Assembly (NCBI GenBank): GCA_037176705.1
Contig: CM073891.1
Coordinates: 46,440,571 to 46,504,570 of the forward strand
Source: Molossus alvarezi
Lineage: Eukaryota; Chordata; Mammalia; Chiroptera; Molossidae
Reading direction: 5' to 3'
Length of the DNA stretch: 64,000 nt
Shown here one piece after another: positions 47,616 to 60,290 of the stretch (the stretch's first letter is position 1; each line of letters starts with the position of its first letter). The notes under the pieces were generated by a model. The model was given only the letters and a program-made list of their open reading frames with translations, was not told the DNA's origin and ran no database searches. Position numbers and translations under genes: made by a program.

Positions 47616-48577
47616 CTGTTCTTTATTTCTAGTTTCTTAAATTGGCAGCTTAGATTATTGACCTGTTTTCTCTTTCTTACTAATATACCCATTTTGGAAT
47701 AAATTTCCTTCTGTGCCCTGCTTCTCAACATCTGTTCATTTTTGATGTGGCACATTTTCACTTTTATTCAGTTCAGATGTATTTTTTACAAATTTCCTTG
47801 TCACTTATTCTTTGACCTGAGAATTGTTTAGAAATATATTGTTTATTATAAAAAAGAAAATGAGTTTTAACAAATACCTTTCTGTTATTTTAAGTTTTAT
47901 TTTTATTTCCATTATGGCCAAGGAATATAATTTTTCAACCTTTTACATTTAATAAAGATTGTTTTTTGACCCAGGATATGGTCTATCTTGGTGAATATTC
48001 TGTCTACTTAAATAGAATGTGTATCCTACTGATGTCGCACAGTGTGTTCTAAAATGACAAGTCGGTCATTTACATTCTTACTGATTTTCTTTCTACCAGT
48101 TTTATCAATTGCTGAGAAATGAGTGTGGAAATCTCAAATGGAGGTTGTGGATTTGTCTATTTCTTCTTTTAGGTCAATCAGTTATTGCTTCATGTATTTT
48201 GAAGCTCTGTTGTTAGGCATAGACATATTTAGTATTATGACATCTTTCTAATGAATTGACACTTTTATCACTATGTAATATCTTTTATTTCTGCTTTTTT
48301 TCCTTTTTTCCAAAGTCTACTTTGTCAGATATTAATATAGATAGACACACCAGCATCTTTTTAGTGGTTGCACGACATATATGTTTTTCATTTTTACCTT
48401 TCTTCTCATGTTATTTTAAGTTCTTATATTTGAATACAGCATATATTTCAGTCTTTTAAAATAATTTAATATGACATTCTCTTTAATAAAGTATCATACT
48501 ACTTATATTTAATGTAGTTATTGATATGATTGGATGTAGATCGACCATTTTATTAATTTTCTTATTGTGATATCTAT

Positions 48578-48850
48578 TTTTTTAAAAAAATCTTCACCTG
48601 AGGATTGTTCTTCCCACTGATTTTTAGACAGATTGGAAGGGAGAGAAGGAAGGGGGAGGGGGGGAGAGAAAGAGAGAGAAAGAAATTTCCATGTGACAGA
48701 GACATCTATTGGTGACTTTCCAAAGGGCTCCTGACTAGGATCGGTGATCAAACCTGCAAGCCAGGTAAGTGCCCTTGAGTGGAAATTGAACCCATGACCC
48801 TTTGGCCCATAGGCTGACGGTCTAACCATTGAGAAACCCTGGCCAGGGCA
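48578..48850 (-). mobile_element. Ves SINE, older, inside L1, with TSD
   Basis: It has 'atcttcacctgaggattgtt' on the tail side, a long GA/G-rich stretch and the head 'ccctggccagggtttctcaa'. 'tga(t/c)atctat' occurs at 48568-48577 and 48851-48860. Confidence 0.88.
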
Positions 48851-49045
48851 TGACATCTATCTTTTTTCTACTTCTCTTCCCCTCTTCTTAGATTATTAAA
48901 TTATTTTTAGCATTTCATTGAATTTATCTATTGAATTTTTTACTATATTTCTTCTATAGTTTTTATGCATTGCTATAGTAGATTATAATATATGCACCTA
49001 ACTTTTACATTCTACTTAGACATAATATTTTACTTCAAGTAAATT

Positions 49046-49955
49046 ACAGCCTTACGAGCATATGGGTCCCTTCACGTGGCACTTGTGGTATGTATTACAT
49101 CCACATAACATTTCAGGTATCAAACCACTGAAGACCTTCTGGGAAGGCTTCCCTCACTCTTAAAAAGGGTGCAGCATGTTTCAATTTTGCTTTCTTTGAT
49201 GGCGCCTGGAAAAGTAACACTGTTTTTAGGATTATGGCACATTTTGCCCAAGAGGACAAGTTATCATGCTGACAATGGTAGACAAGAAAGATTGAGGGAT
49301 TTAAAAAATAATAATAATAGTGAAAAAATTCTTCCCAGGCATTTCCAGCAGGCTTTATTTTATGACTTATTGGACAGAATTAAAACACAGTCACTTCTAA
49401 AAGAATTTAATAATTCTTTTGAATTATTCCATTTTGTAAACTCTGCAGTTTCATATTTTTATAAAGTAAAATTATTAATACTCTTATTATTTTAAGCTAT
49501 TCTATGACTTTTTTTTTAAAACTTGAAGCGTTCTCAGAATTTACCTAAAATAAAAGGATACTGCTATTTACTTAGGCAAAATATTAGCTGGACCCTGACC
49601 AATGTATTTACATTACCAGAAACAGTGGGATTTAGTACAATGAGACTCTTCTTGGGAATGGAAATACAGATTCACAGACTTCTCTTCAGGAAGGCATATG
49701 TATAAAAAGAATAATTTTGTTTGTCTTCTATATGTGAAGAAGTTTGAATATGCAATTATAGTTATTTTGGGTAAAAAAGGGTATCAAAGTATTAAACATT
49801 TTTTGACACTAACAATACATTTGTAATTTTTTAAGTCTCTGCTGAAATATTTTATTTGTTTTTATTTATCTTTAAGGATTATTATATTATATTCACAAGC
49901 TAGTCCACTCAGTTAGACTATAGCAGGGCAAGCTATTGCTTGCTGACCAAATCTT
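49046..49955. other. Unassigned sequence
   Basis: A 108-codon plus-strand frame (49169-49495) has no known motif and ends in AT-rich DNA. The region could hold a diverged repeat ('gttatcatgctgacaatggt') that I cannot name. Confidence 0.35.
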
Positions 49956-50155
49956 ACCCACCACTTGTTTTGTAAATAAAATGAGATTTAAATACAACCA
50001 CACCCATTCTGGCGCTAACTGTCTATGAAAGATGCTTTCTCACTACATGGGTATTTGGGTAGTGACAGCAATAGAGACTGATGGCTCACAAATCCTAAAA
50101 TATGTATTGTCTGGCCTTTACACAGAAAAAGTTTGCTGACCCTGGCCTAGAGTAT
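49956..50155 (+). repeat. Old mammalian repeat ('cagcaaactttttctgtaaa' family), copy 2
   Basis: 'ttgttttgtaaataaaatga', 'caaccacacccattctggcg' and 'cacagaaaaagtttgctgac' match the copy at 23.64 kb in the same orientation. Confidence 0.7.
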
Positions 50156-52056
50156 CCAGTAGTCATTTTTCTATGTTCTGTCTTACACTTATTCAGTGAT
50201 GTGATACCTCTACACGGGTCCCACCCTGCAGCTGGCACCCAGTTTCCCAGTTCAGATACTGATGTCACTCATAGTTCTGGGAACCACTAGAAAAGGGGCC
50301 TTTGGAGTTCCATATTTACATCCACTGCTGTCATGGTGCCAGCTATCTCTGTTGTCACTGGAAGGGTATTTGTGGCCCCTGAAATCCCCGATATGACAAC
50401 TGAGTTGTATTCTCATGTGCCTTAAGTGCGCATAGCCATGCCAAGTACTATGTATAAGCTGAAAATTCCCAAATCTCCTATTTCTGTGTTACATTTTGAA
50501 AAAAAAAAAACATTACCATTGTTGTCCAGTCCTTAACAATCATAATGATACAGTTTATTGTCAGGTTTGGATTTTGTTTGTTTGTTTTCTTTTGTACAGT
50601 GTGTTAGGATTCACTCCTCAGTTCATGTCTACGGCAGAAAATAGACAAGAGTGACCAACACTATGTAGTGTTCAGGGAATGACATTTCTCTTCAGGAAAC
50701 TGAGACTTCTTCTTTGCATCTTTTGTGTATTTCTCTCTCTCCTTCAGAATGAGTTTCTTCCACATGTGCCTTTAGGTAAATTAGCTGCTGGTAGTTCATC
50801 CTCACCAGTCCCCTAAAAACGTGCATGAACATGTCTACATTTCAGCTGGCATAACCTAAATTGTAACTGTGAGTCCTTTAACCATGATTCCACTGTTGCA
50901 GTCAATCCTTAAAACAACTCTGGAGAAAGATGGCGCCCACCCTACCATATCAATGGAAATTAATACTTAGGTTATATAAATTGTTAAATTGCAAGCAGTA
51001 TAAGCCAGGTGCAAACCAGACTCCTGACTTCTGTTCTTGCCACCAGGCCAGGCTGCCAACATCTGGGACGAATCATTGTACATTTCTTTTTACATTAAAT
51101 TTTTATTTCTATAGTTGAAAATTAGAAATAGTGAAAAATAAACAGTAACTTCAAAATTGAGAAACATCTTTGTAGTTGGGAAAGAACAACATCAAAATTT
51201 ACCTTTTGTGACTTAGCATATTAATTGGCTGATTTATGTCAAAGAGCTTCAGATTTTTTTTCTTAAGCACCATCTGGCTAGAGCTCTGTCCTTCCCACTG
51301 AAGACTGCTTGAATCAATGACCAAGTCCCAAGAGCTTGGTCCCACAACTACATAGACATTCTTATACCAGTGCCTTGGTCTGTTATGCCAGCCATTGAAT
51401 TTCAGGTCTTTGGTTTATCTGTAATGGGCAGAACAAAGAACAAAGCACAGTGACTACATGATTTATTGTTCTGGTCTCCAAATATGGTATCGTCTCAGAC
51501 TGGGAAGACCACAGAGGTACTGACACCTGTAAGCTATCAGACCATCAGTGTTTAGCTTGTCACTCTCCTTTGAAAATTAGACTTTTGAAGGGAGATGTAA
51601 TATATTTACTTTATGTTTAAAGATCTTGGTCTCTTGACCGAAGCTTTTAAAAAACCATGAGCAGGTAGAAAAACAACTTGCCAATTTAGTAATATCTAGA
51701 AATGATATTTAAAGAATATAATTTATAAATGCTGTAATACTTGTATAAAATAACAATATGCAATTATTTAACATTTCATTTTAAATACCTTACAAGGTTC
51801 ACAAATAAATGAAGTTTGCCTCTCTCTTCTATTGATACTATAGAAAACTAAATGAAAACTTATCAAGCCCTGACTGATATTTTTTATTTTGTCTTATATA
51901 GACTGAACACAAGATTTTTAAGCATTTTACGTATTTTCATGAAGCACATGAAAAATATCAACAGTGCATTTCCAAAATTTGTTATTAGCTTGGTTTGCAG
52001 CATAGCAATCTTTCTTTATCTGACTTGTGTTATTTATGTTTCTACTTTGGCACATT
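50156..52056. other. Unassigned, mostly unique sequence
   Basis: Intermediate GC near 50.2-50.45 kb without a recognisable consensus; the rest is AT-rich. Short frames here carry no motif. Confidence 0.35.
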
Positions 52057-52336
52057 TAAAAAAAAATTCTAACCTGAGGACATTTTCATTGACTCTTAGA
52101 GAGAGAAGAATGGTGAGACAGAGATAAGGGGGGGGGAGAGAGAGAGAGAGAGAGAAACATCAATATGAGAGAGAAACATCAATATGAGAGAGAAACATCA
52201 GTTGCTTCCTCCTGTATGTGCCCCAACCTGGTGGGGGATCGGATCTGTAACCCAGGTATGTGCCCTGACCAAGAATCAAATCCACAGCCTTTCAGTGTAC
52301 AGGTTGACACTCCTTAACTGAGACACTGGTGAGGGC
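52057..52336 (-). mobile_element. Ves SINE with expanded GA region
   Basis: A minus-strand copy with 'ctaacctgaggacattttca', a (GA)n run, and 'agagagaaacatcaatatg' units repeated in tandem, then 'gtaacccaggtatgtgccct' and a mutated head near 52330. Ends and duplications are unclear. Confidence 0.85.
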
Positions 52337-53819
52337 ATTTTTTTTTCTTAATTATTATGGTTTGGTTTTTTTTTAATGAAGAAAAAAAAAAGGATGTTTA
52401 ATTTGTAGAGTTAAGAGGCTTTGTTCTTGATTATAGCATTCAACATATAAATTATACTTACCTCTTGATACAGAAATGACAACATACTACTTTCCTGTGA
52501 CATTTAATCCAGACAGAATTTTCTCTGAGCAACCTTTATCTATGTGTCTGCCACGAATGGCCCTTGCTCCCCTTTTACAATGGTCTATAAACTCTCTCTT
52601 ATTCAAAAATTTGAGAAATAAGGTCTGTAGTTCAGCTAAGTAGCCATAGAGAGTGCAGAATCATTGATTTTTAAAATAAATTGATATATTCTCAACTCCA
52701 AGTTGAGTTCTCAGCTTATTTAATCTGTTTTTCGATGATCTACAAGGCACTTGAAAATGAAAGGTAAGTAGTTTACACCACCATTAGTATGTGGCGGAGC
52801 ATTGCTTCGAACTCAAATGTGTCCTCGTCGAAATCTGTTGTTTTATTATAATCTGAGATCAGAATTAATTACTTATAGCATATCTATGTTCAGATCATTG
52901 ATTTTACTTTTGTTTTTTCTAAAATCCTTTTATATCTTTTATTGTGTTTTATTATATTGCTGTACTTTGAACTCATATAATAGTTCAAAATCTCTAAGAA
53001 CCCTAATAAAACTTTAAACAAAAATCCCAAGTCTTCATTTCTAGATTCTTATATTCCAAGTTTATCTTATAGTTGTATATGCAACAAAAATCAAGATCTA
53101 TCAAACTGGAAAATCTAGGTAGAAATTTTACCTACAATATACCTAATAAATTTTGAGCAGTCTAATGTATGGCTATGATTGTGTTTTCTAATCTGCTTTA
53201 GTCATTCAAAATGTTACTATGAGAAACCTATGATAATCATAATGAAAACCAAAAAACAAAAACAAAACATTGCTCAAAAAGTGTACAAGTTTAATATTAG
53301 AGGCCTGGATTATGGATTTATTTTTCATGTAAATATTCCTGAAGAAAACCAATCTGATCTCTGACTTTTCATTCCTCGTTGGTGAACAGTGGTGTAGCTC
53401 TGCCGCATGCTGGAGGGAGCTGCCTTCTAAAACTTGCTTTGTGTCTAGTTTCTTCCCTTAGTGAAGTGGTTGATGATAATGTATGAAGACATTATACAAT
53501 AGTGTAGAGAGTAATTCCATCGGTCTGTGAGCTCATCTGGAGTTCAGGGATGTGGATGTATGGTTGACAATTAATAATTATTTTAAAATAAATACATCAA
53601 TAAATTTTTAAAATATGCTTGGGTGTTACTTTAGAAGTCCACATATTCATCACTTAAACATCATTTGTTATATGATTGTATAATTTGAATTTTCTGATGA
53701 TACTAAAGTGGATAAATTGTTCTTAAAAAGCATACCTATTATGTATCAAAAACTTCCCAGAGGTGTTCAATAATTAGCAGAGGAAATATTCTCCCTTGTT
53801 AACATAAAGTTTTTATTCT
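52337..53819. other. AT-rich unique sequence
   Basis: No recognised gene or repeat. 52.50-52.66 kb ('cttgctccccttttacaatg') may be an LTR remnant, too diverged to call. Confidence 0.35.
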
Positions 53820-54830
53820 AATGCAGGAGACTTTTTAAAAATTGAGATTAAGCAATTAAAAATTATTAATGTCACTAAAAAAGATAAGAGACTAGAACAG
53901 ACATAATAGAATGAGAAATAATTTATATTGGGTGGTTAAATAAAGCATCTTTGATTAGATCACAGTTAAGCTGATAATTTGAGGATGAAAATAACTTATG
54001 TGAGAAGAGGTATGGGAGAACTAACACTCTGAAAAAGAGATATCTTGATGGGTTCAAAACCTGGAAAAGAGACCAATGAGGCTAGACTGCAGTGAATGAA
54101 GAGGGAAAAAGGTACATAGCAAAGTTAAAGAGGTAGGAAAATCGTTACCTTGTGGTGGATCTATAGCCATGGGAAATGATTTCATTATTCTAAATATAAG
54201 AAGAAATAATTGAAAGGCTTTTATCAGAAAAATGGCATGACCTAACAAATTGGCATAGGGAAAGATTAGAAGTGGGAAGCCCAATCAAGCTTTTGATTTA
54301 GTAAGAGATTGTAGCAAAGGACAGTGGTGGCCTGTGCTTGGGAGGTAGCAATGGAGAACTACACAAATTTGAAATATATTTTGTAAGCGTTATAAACAAG
54401 ATTTTATGTTGGGTAGAATATAGAAGGTGAAGGTAAGTGCAGAATTTATGATGACTTCTCTATGTTTAGTTTTAACAGCTGGGTGGACAGTGGTGGCATT
54501 TATTGAAGTGTGGCAAATTGGAACTAAGTGAAAACTTGGGGGGAGGACTCTGTCAAACTTCTAGGTAAAGATGTCTAGTAGTCAAGTGGGTAATAAAATA
54601 CAACTCAGACACTAGTTCTGAGCTGACACAAAAAGATGTGTGTTAGATTTAATGCAATTTAAAGGTATGAGTCTGGGTGACATCACCTAAAAAGAAAGTT
54701 TTCTCTTCTTTTGAGACAAGCACCCAGGACTGAATATTAAAGAGTGTCAAAATTAAGAACTGAGGTAGAAAAAGAGGAATCACAAAGCCAGTAGCAAGAC
54801 CAATAGGGCGTAGTGTTATGAAAATTAAGA
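53820..54830 (+). repeat. Ancient interspersed repeat, long copy (family not named)
   Basis: The phrase order ('gagaccaatgaggctagact', 'gaaaaatggcatgacctaac', 'ggacagtggtggcctgtgct', 'gaatttatgatgacttctct', 'gtaaagatgtctagtagtca') matches a long, old, noncoding placental repeat that I remember. The copy is heavily mutated and its ends are uncertain. Confidence 0.45.
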
Positions 54831-55689
54831 GAACATTGAGTTTTAAGAAAGGAGGAAGAGGACAACCATATTAATGGTTACTAAAAAGTCTAGTATAGAG
54901 TGATGTCAGAGGAATGGTGCATGAGAGATCCCCCTGGTCTATCCCACTGAAATTTCAACAAGTGGATCAACTGTAATTCAACAAAAGATTCCCTGCTCAA
55001 CATACAGGCATGCATGAGAGATGTGCGCATCAAATCATCTGAAGGTGGCCAACAGGAACAAGTGGACGGCAAGAAGGGAGGAGAGCTCAGGTGACCACAC
55101 ATGCAGTCCTGCAGCCGGGAGCTTATGGTGGGCTCAGCCCGGAGAGGGGAGGAAGCATGTTGTAGTTGGCACCTCCTTCAGCCCGGAGGAACAGAGAGTC
55201 TCAGTGGGCACATATGCAGGACTGAGCAGTTTTGCCAAGCCAGCCAAGACACCTGGGCAAGGGCACAGTGCAGGGGCTCTGTCGCAGTTGTCAGCTATCA
55301 GGTGGTCAGTGTACCTAACAAAGAAACGGGCCACAGAGCCCTGCCACCCCTTAGACTCCCAAAGCTCAACTTGGTGTTGGGTTGCAGGGCACATAATCAG
55401 TTTCCCTCAGTTTCCCAGTTGGGGTGCATGGGGTGGAGAGGGGGGGCAGTGACCAGGCAGAGGTCCAGAAGTCACCTTTACCAACAGGACAAAGCAAACC
55501 CTCCCCACCCCCAGCATCGCAGATGCACTGACCACAACCATGGAGGTCAGCTTTGGGTATTCACAGAGCTAAAAAACTTGTGATTCAGTGCCACCTACTG
55601 GCAAATAGTAGAAAGACCTCTCAATAGAAAGCTGGTAGAGATATACCAATGCATAGATGTCTAAACAGAGAAGGAGGCCATCAAATACC

Positions 55690-56630
55690 ATGAATAACCA
55701 GGGTAGTGAGGCAGTACAGAAATAAAATTTAAAAATATCCTGAAAGCAAACAGGAACACATGGAAATATCTGATACAATTAAAGAATTCAAGATTGCAGT
55801 TCTAAAAATACTCAATGAGAGGCAAGAAAATACAGATAGGCAATTTAACGCATGAAAAAAACACATTAATAAACAAAATGAATACTTTGCCAAAAAAGAT
55901 TGAAACTTTAAAAAATAACCAAACAGAAATCCTGGAGATGAAGCATTCAATTAAGGAGATCAGGAATGAACTCCTGAGCACAGAAAACAGCTCAAGAGAA
56001 GAAGGAAACAATCAGTGATATTGAAAATAAGAATCTATAAATGATGTAGAGGGAGAAGAGAAAAATCTGAACATTAAAAAAAGAAAGAGTTCTACAGGAA
56101 ACTATCTGACTCCATAAGAAAAGCAATGTAAGAATAGTAGGCATACAAGAAGAAGAAGAAAAGGGAGAAAGAAAAGCAGAGAGACTATTCAAGCAAATAG
56201 TGGATAAGAACTTCCCAAACCCATGGAAAGAACTAGATCCTCCAATCCAAGAAGTAAACAGAACAGTTAGATACCTCAATCCAAAAAGGTCTTCTCTAAG
56301 GCACATAGTATTAAAACTGTCAAAAATTAATGACAAAGAAAAAATTCCCAAAGCAGCCAGAGAATAAAGTGAAGTAACCTACAAAAGAAAACCCATCAGG
56401 TTATCATCAGACTTTTTAACAGAACTCTACAAGCCAGAGGATAGTGGATGCAAATAGTCAAAAGACATCAAGAAAGAAATTACCAGCCAAGAATAATATA
56501 TCCAGCTAATTTATCCTATTCATATGAAAGAGAAATACTTTTTTAGACATACAGAAGCTGAGGAAATTTATCACCAGGAAACCCCCATTATAGCAAATAC
56601 TCAAGGCGGTTATTCTATCTGAAACAAAGA
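55690..56630 (+). pseudogene. L1 ORF1 remnant (coiled coil and C-terminal domains)
   Basis: The coiled-coil part is readable at 55815-56018, a Lys/Glu/Asn-rich stretch with heptad-like spacing ('KKIETLKNNQTEILEMKHSI'). The following RNA-recognition and C-terminal domains appear in shifted frames: 'VGIQEEEEKGERKAERLFKQ' (about 56130), 'LRHIVLKLSKINDKEKIPK' (about 56300) and 'RKPIRLSSDFLTELYK' (about 56390). ORF1 protein normally coats L1 RNA as a trimer. Stops and frameshifts at about 56020 and after 56367 abolish it. Confidence 0.75.
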
Positions 56631-59383
56631 GCTAAAAGTCACAACACTACTAATAAGATCACCAACAAACTTAACAATAAAAATGTAGAAATTGTTATAA
56701 CAAAACCATAAAAGGGGAAGGGTGAAAGTCTGAACTGGCAAAGGAGGATGGAGACCAGATGCACTGTATATATGCAACTTTCTTTTTCATAAACCTAATG
56801 GTAACCACACACAAAACCCCCAAAACTGAGACACATAGCTTAAAAAAAGAGAAAAGAAGCATGGAATACCACCAAACAAAAACAACAGCCAGAAACACAA
56901 AGGAAAAGAACCAATGAATACACAGTGCTACCAGAAAATAAAGGATAAAATGGCTATAGAAAGTCTTGATGCATCAAGAACTACCTCAAATGTAAATTAA
57001 CTCAACTCACCAATAAAGAGGCACAGAGCAGCAGAGAGGATCAAAAACCCAACCCAACCATAAGCTGCCTTCAAGAGACACATCTAAGCTGCAAAGACAA
57101 AGTAGATTAAAAGTAAAAGGGTGGAAAACCACTTTCTGAGCAAATAACACCCACAGAAAAGCAGGTGCAGCCATATTTATATCTGAAAAACTAGATTTCA
57201 AGATAACAAAGGTAACAAGAGACAAAGATAGACTATAATGATACAGGGGACACTACATTGAGAAGACATAACACTTCTTAATATATATGCACCCAATCAG
57301 GAAGCACTGAAATATGTAAAGCAGCTACTCACAGAACTAAAGGGAGAAACAGATCAAAACACAATAATAGTTGGGGAAATAAATACTCCACTGACAGCTC
57401 TAGATAGATCATCCAAACAGAAAATCAATAAAGAAATATCAGCCTTAAATGACACATTAGACCAAATGGAAATAATTGACAACTACAGAGCTGTTCATCC
57501 CAGAATATCAGATAATACATTCTTCTCCAGTACACATGGACTTTTCTCAAGGATAGACCATATGTTGGGTCACAAAACTGGCTTCAACAAATTCAAGAAG
57601 ATTGAAATTATGTCAAGCATATTCTCTGACCACAATGTCTTGAAATTAAAAATTAATTGCATAAGGAAAGTAAAAATCCCCACAAATATGTGGAGATTAC
57701 ACAACATATTACTAAAAAGACTGGGTCAAAGAAGAAATAAAAGTTGACATCAAAAGATAGATAGATAGAGACAATGAGAATGATAATACAACATACCAAA
57801 ATTTTTGTGATGCAGCAAAAGCTGTAATAAGAGGGAAGTTTATACCATTACAAGCCTTTCTAAAAAAAAAAAAAAAAAAAAACAAGACAGATTCCAAGTA
57901 AAAAATCTAACATTATATCTTAAAGTACTAAAAGAAAAATAATGAAAGTAACCCAAAGTCAGCAGAGAAAAGGAAATAATGAAAATTGGAGCAGAATGGA
58001 ATGAAATAGAGAACAAAAAGACTATACTGAAAATTAGTACAACAAAGAGCTGATTCTTTGAAAAGATTCATAAAGTTGACAAACCCCTGGCTAGACTCAC
58101 TCAGAAAAAAAAAAAAAATCCATAAAACCCAAATTAGAAATGAAAAAGAAGTTACCACAGACATCACAGATATACAAAGGATCATACTAGAATACTATGT
58201 AAGACTATATGCCAACAAATTCAATAACCTAGAAGAAATGGATAAGTTCCTAGAAATATATAACCTTCCATGACTGAATCATGAAGAAATGTAAAATCTA
58301 AATAGACTGATCAACAGTGAGGAAATTGAAACTACCATCAACATGCCCTTGCCCCAAAAAAGAGACCAGGACCAGATGGCTTCACCAGTGAATTCTACCA
58401 AACATTCAAAGAAGATTTAACACCTATCATTCTCAAAATATTCCAAAAAATTGAAAAAAAGGCAATACTTCCTAACACATTTTATGAGGCCAACATAACC
58501 CTAGTACCAAAACCTGGTAAGAACAACACAAAAAAGAAAACTGCAGAATAGTATCTCTGATGAATACAGATGCAAAAATCCTAAACAAAACACTAGCAAA
58601 TTGAATACAACAATACATTAAAAAAATAATGCATCACAATTAAGTGGGGTTTACTCCAGGGCACAAGGATGATTTAATGAGGAAAATCAATCAACTTAAT
58701 ACACCACATTAACAAAAGAAAGGATAAAAGCATATGATCTTATCAATAGATGCAGGGAAAAAAAGCATTTGATAAGATAAAAACATATATTTATAATCTA
58801 AACACACAATAATATAGGAATAAAAGAAAAGTACCTCAACAACATAATAAAGGCCATAAACAACAAACCCTCAGCCAAAATCATACTCATTGGTGAAAAA
58901 CTGTAAAATCAGGAATAAGACAAGGATTCCCACTCTCACACTTGTATTTAACATATTTCTAAAAGTCCTAGCCAAAGCAATAAGGTAAGAGAAAGTAATA
59001 AAAGGCATCTAAATTGGGAAGAAAGAAGTAAAAGTGTCACTTTTTGCAGATGATGTGATTATGTACATAAAAAATCCTAAAGAATCCACCAAAAAACTAT
59101 GAGAAACAATAAACAAATATAGTAAAGTTGCAGTATACAAAATCAATCTACAAAAATCCACTATTTTCCTGTATACTAACAAAAAATTTTCAGAAAAAGA
59201 GAGGGAAAAAAAATTACTTTTGCAATTGCAACCAAAGAAATAAAATACCTAGGAATAACTAAACAAAGAATGTGAAAGACCTGTATTCTGAAAACTACAA
59301 AGTATTATTAAAAGAGATTGAAAAAGACACAATGAAATGGAAAGATATTCCATGTTCATGGATTGGAAGAATCAACAGTTAAT

Positions 59384-59586
59384 GCCCAGCTGGTGTGGCT
59401 CAGTGAATTGAATGTTGTCCTATAGACTGAGAAGTCCCAGTTTGATTGCTGGTCAGGACACAGGTCCGAGTTGTGGGCTCGATCCCCAATATGGGGCATG
59501 CAGGAGACAGCCAATTGATGTTTCTCTCTTACATCAATCTCTCTCTCTCTCTTTCTTCCTCTTTCTTTAAAATATCAATAAATATA
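59384..59586 (+). mobile_element. Ves SINE inside L1 ORF2
   Basis: It has the head 'gcccagctggtgtggctcag', 'gattgctggtcaggacacag', 'ggagacagccaattgatgtt', (TC)n and an 'aaatatcaataaatat' tail. L1 ORF2 resumes at 'aaatggccacattaccc'. It is in the same orientation as the host L1. Confidence 0.93.
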
Positions 59587-60076
59587 TTTTTAAATGGCCA
59601 CATTACCCAAAGAAACATATAGATTTAATGCAATCCCCATCAAAATCCCAATGTCATTTTTTAAAGAAATAGAATAAAAATTTATCAGATCTATATAATA
59701 TGGAACCTCAAAAGACCCCATATAGCCAAAGCAATTCTGATAAAAGAGAATAAAGCTGGCAGTATCACATTACCTGACTTCAAATTATACTACAGAGTTA
59801 TGATAATAAAAACAGCATGGTATTGTCAGAAAAATAAACATACAGATCAATGAAACAGAATTGAGAGCCCAGATATAAAACCACATGTATATGGGCAGAT
59901 AATTTTTGACAAAGGAACCAGAAATACACCGTGAAGAAAAGAAAGCCTCTTCAATAAATGTTGCTGGAAAAATTGGAAAGCCACATGTGAAAAAATAAAA
60001 CTAGATTATAGTTTGTCCCCATGTACAAAAATTAATTTAAACTGAATCAAAGACCTAAATATAAGATCTGAAATAA

Positions 60077-60290
60077 CTGCCCTGGCCAGTATGACTCAGT
60101 TGAGTGTCATCCCAAGCACTGCGATCTCTGGTTCAATTACCTTTCAGGGCACGTGCCCAGGTTTCGGGATTGACGCCCAGTAAGAGTCAGGCAGGAGGCA
60201 GCTGATTGATGTTTCTCTCCCTCATTGATGTTTTTCTCTTTTCCTATTTCTTCCTCTCTCTCTCTAAAAAAAATAAACATATTTTTAAAA
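60077..60290 (+). mobile_element. Ves SINE inside L1 ORF2, with TSD
   Basis: It has the head 'gccctggccagtatgactca', 'ggcaggaggcagctgattga', (TC)n and 'aaaaataaacatatttttaa'. 'atctgaaa(t/c)aa' is found at 60066-60076 and 60291-60301. Confidence 0.93.

Larger units (their letters stand above)
45000..49045 (-). mobile_element. L1: Old LINE-1, minus strand, interrupted by four Ves copies
   Basis: The plus strand shows reverse-complement ORF2 order throughout: 'cattccagttggtgtgcagt', 'gctgaaaaaagtatcttctg', 'gcaggcttgcatttgtgcaa', 'catccaggacaggagtttta', 'gacccaggatatggtctatc' and 'atgtagttattgatatgatt'. The 3' side of the L1 is at the left and the start of ORF2 at the right (about 48.2-49.0 kb). 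No long frame survives on the minus strand. The A-rich tail and 5' UTR are not visible. Divergence is far greater than in the L1 at 39.65 kb, so it is an ancient copy. Confidence 0.8.

Noticed and set aside
49169..49495. 108-codon plus-strand frame
   Set aside because: No recognisable motif, low-complexity Asn run and AT-rich end. No splice or polyA evidence.
55021..55583. Open frames of 143 and 160 codons
   Set aside because: They lie in the GC-richer L1 5' UTR of the element at 54.9-61.3 kb and overlap each other in different frames.
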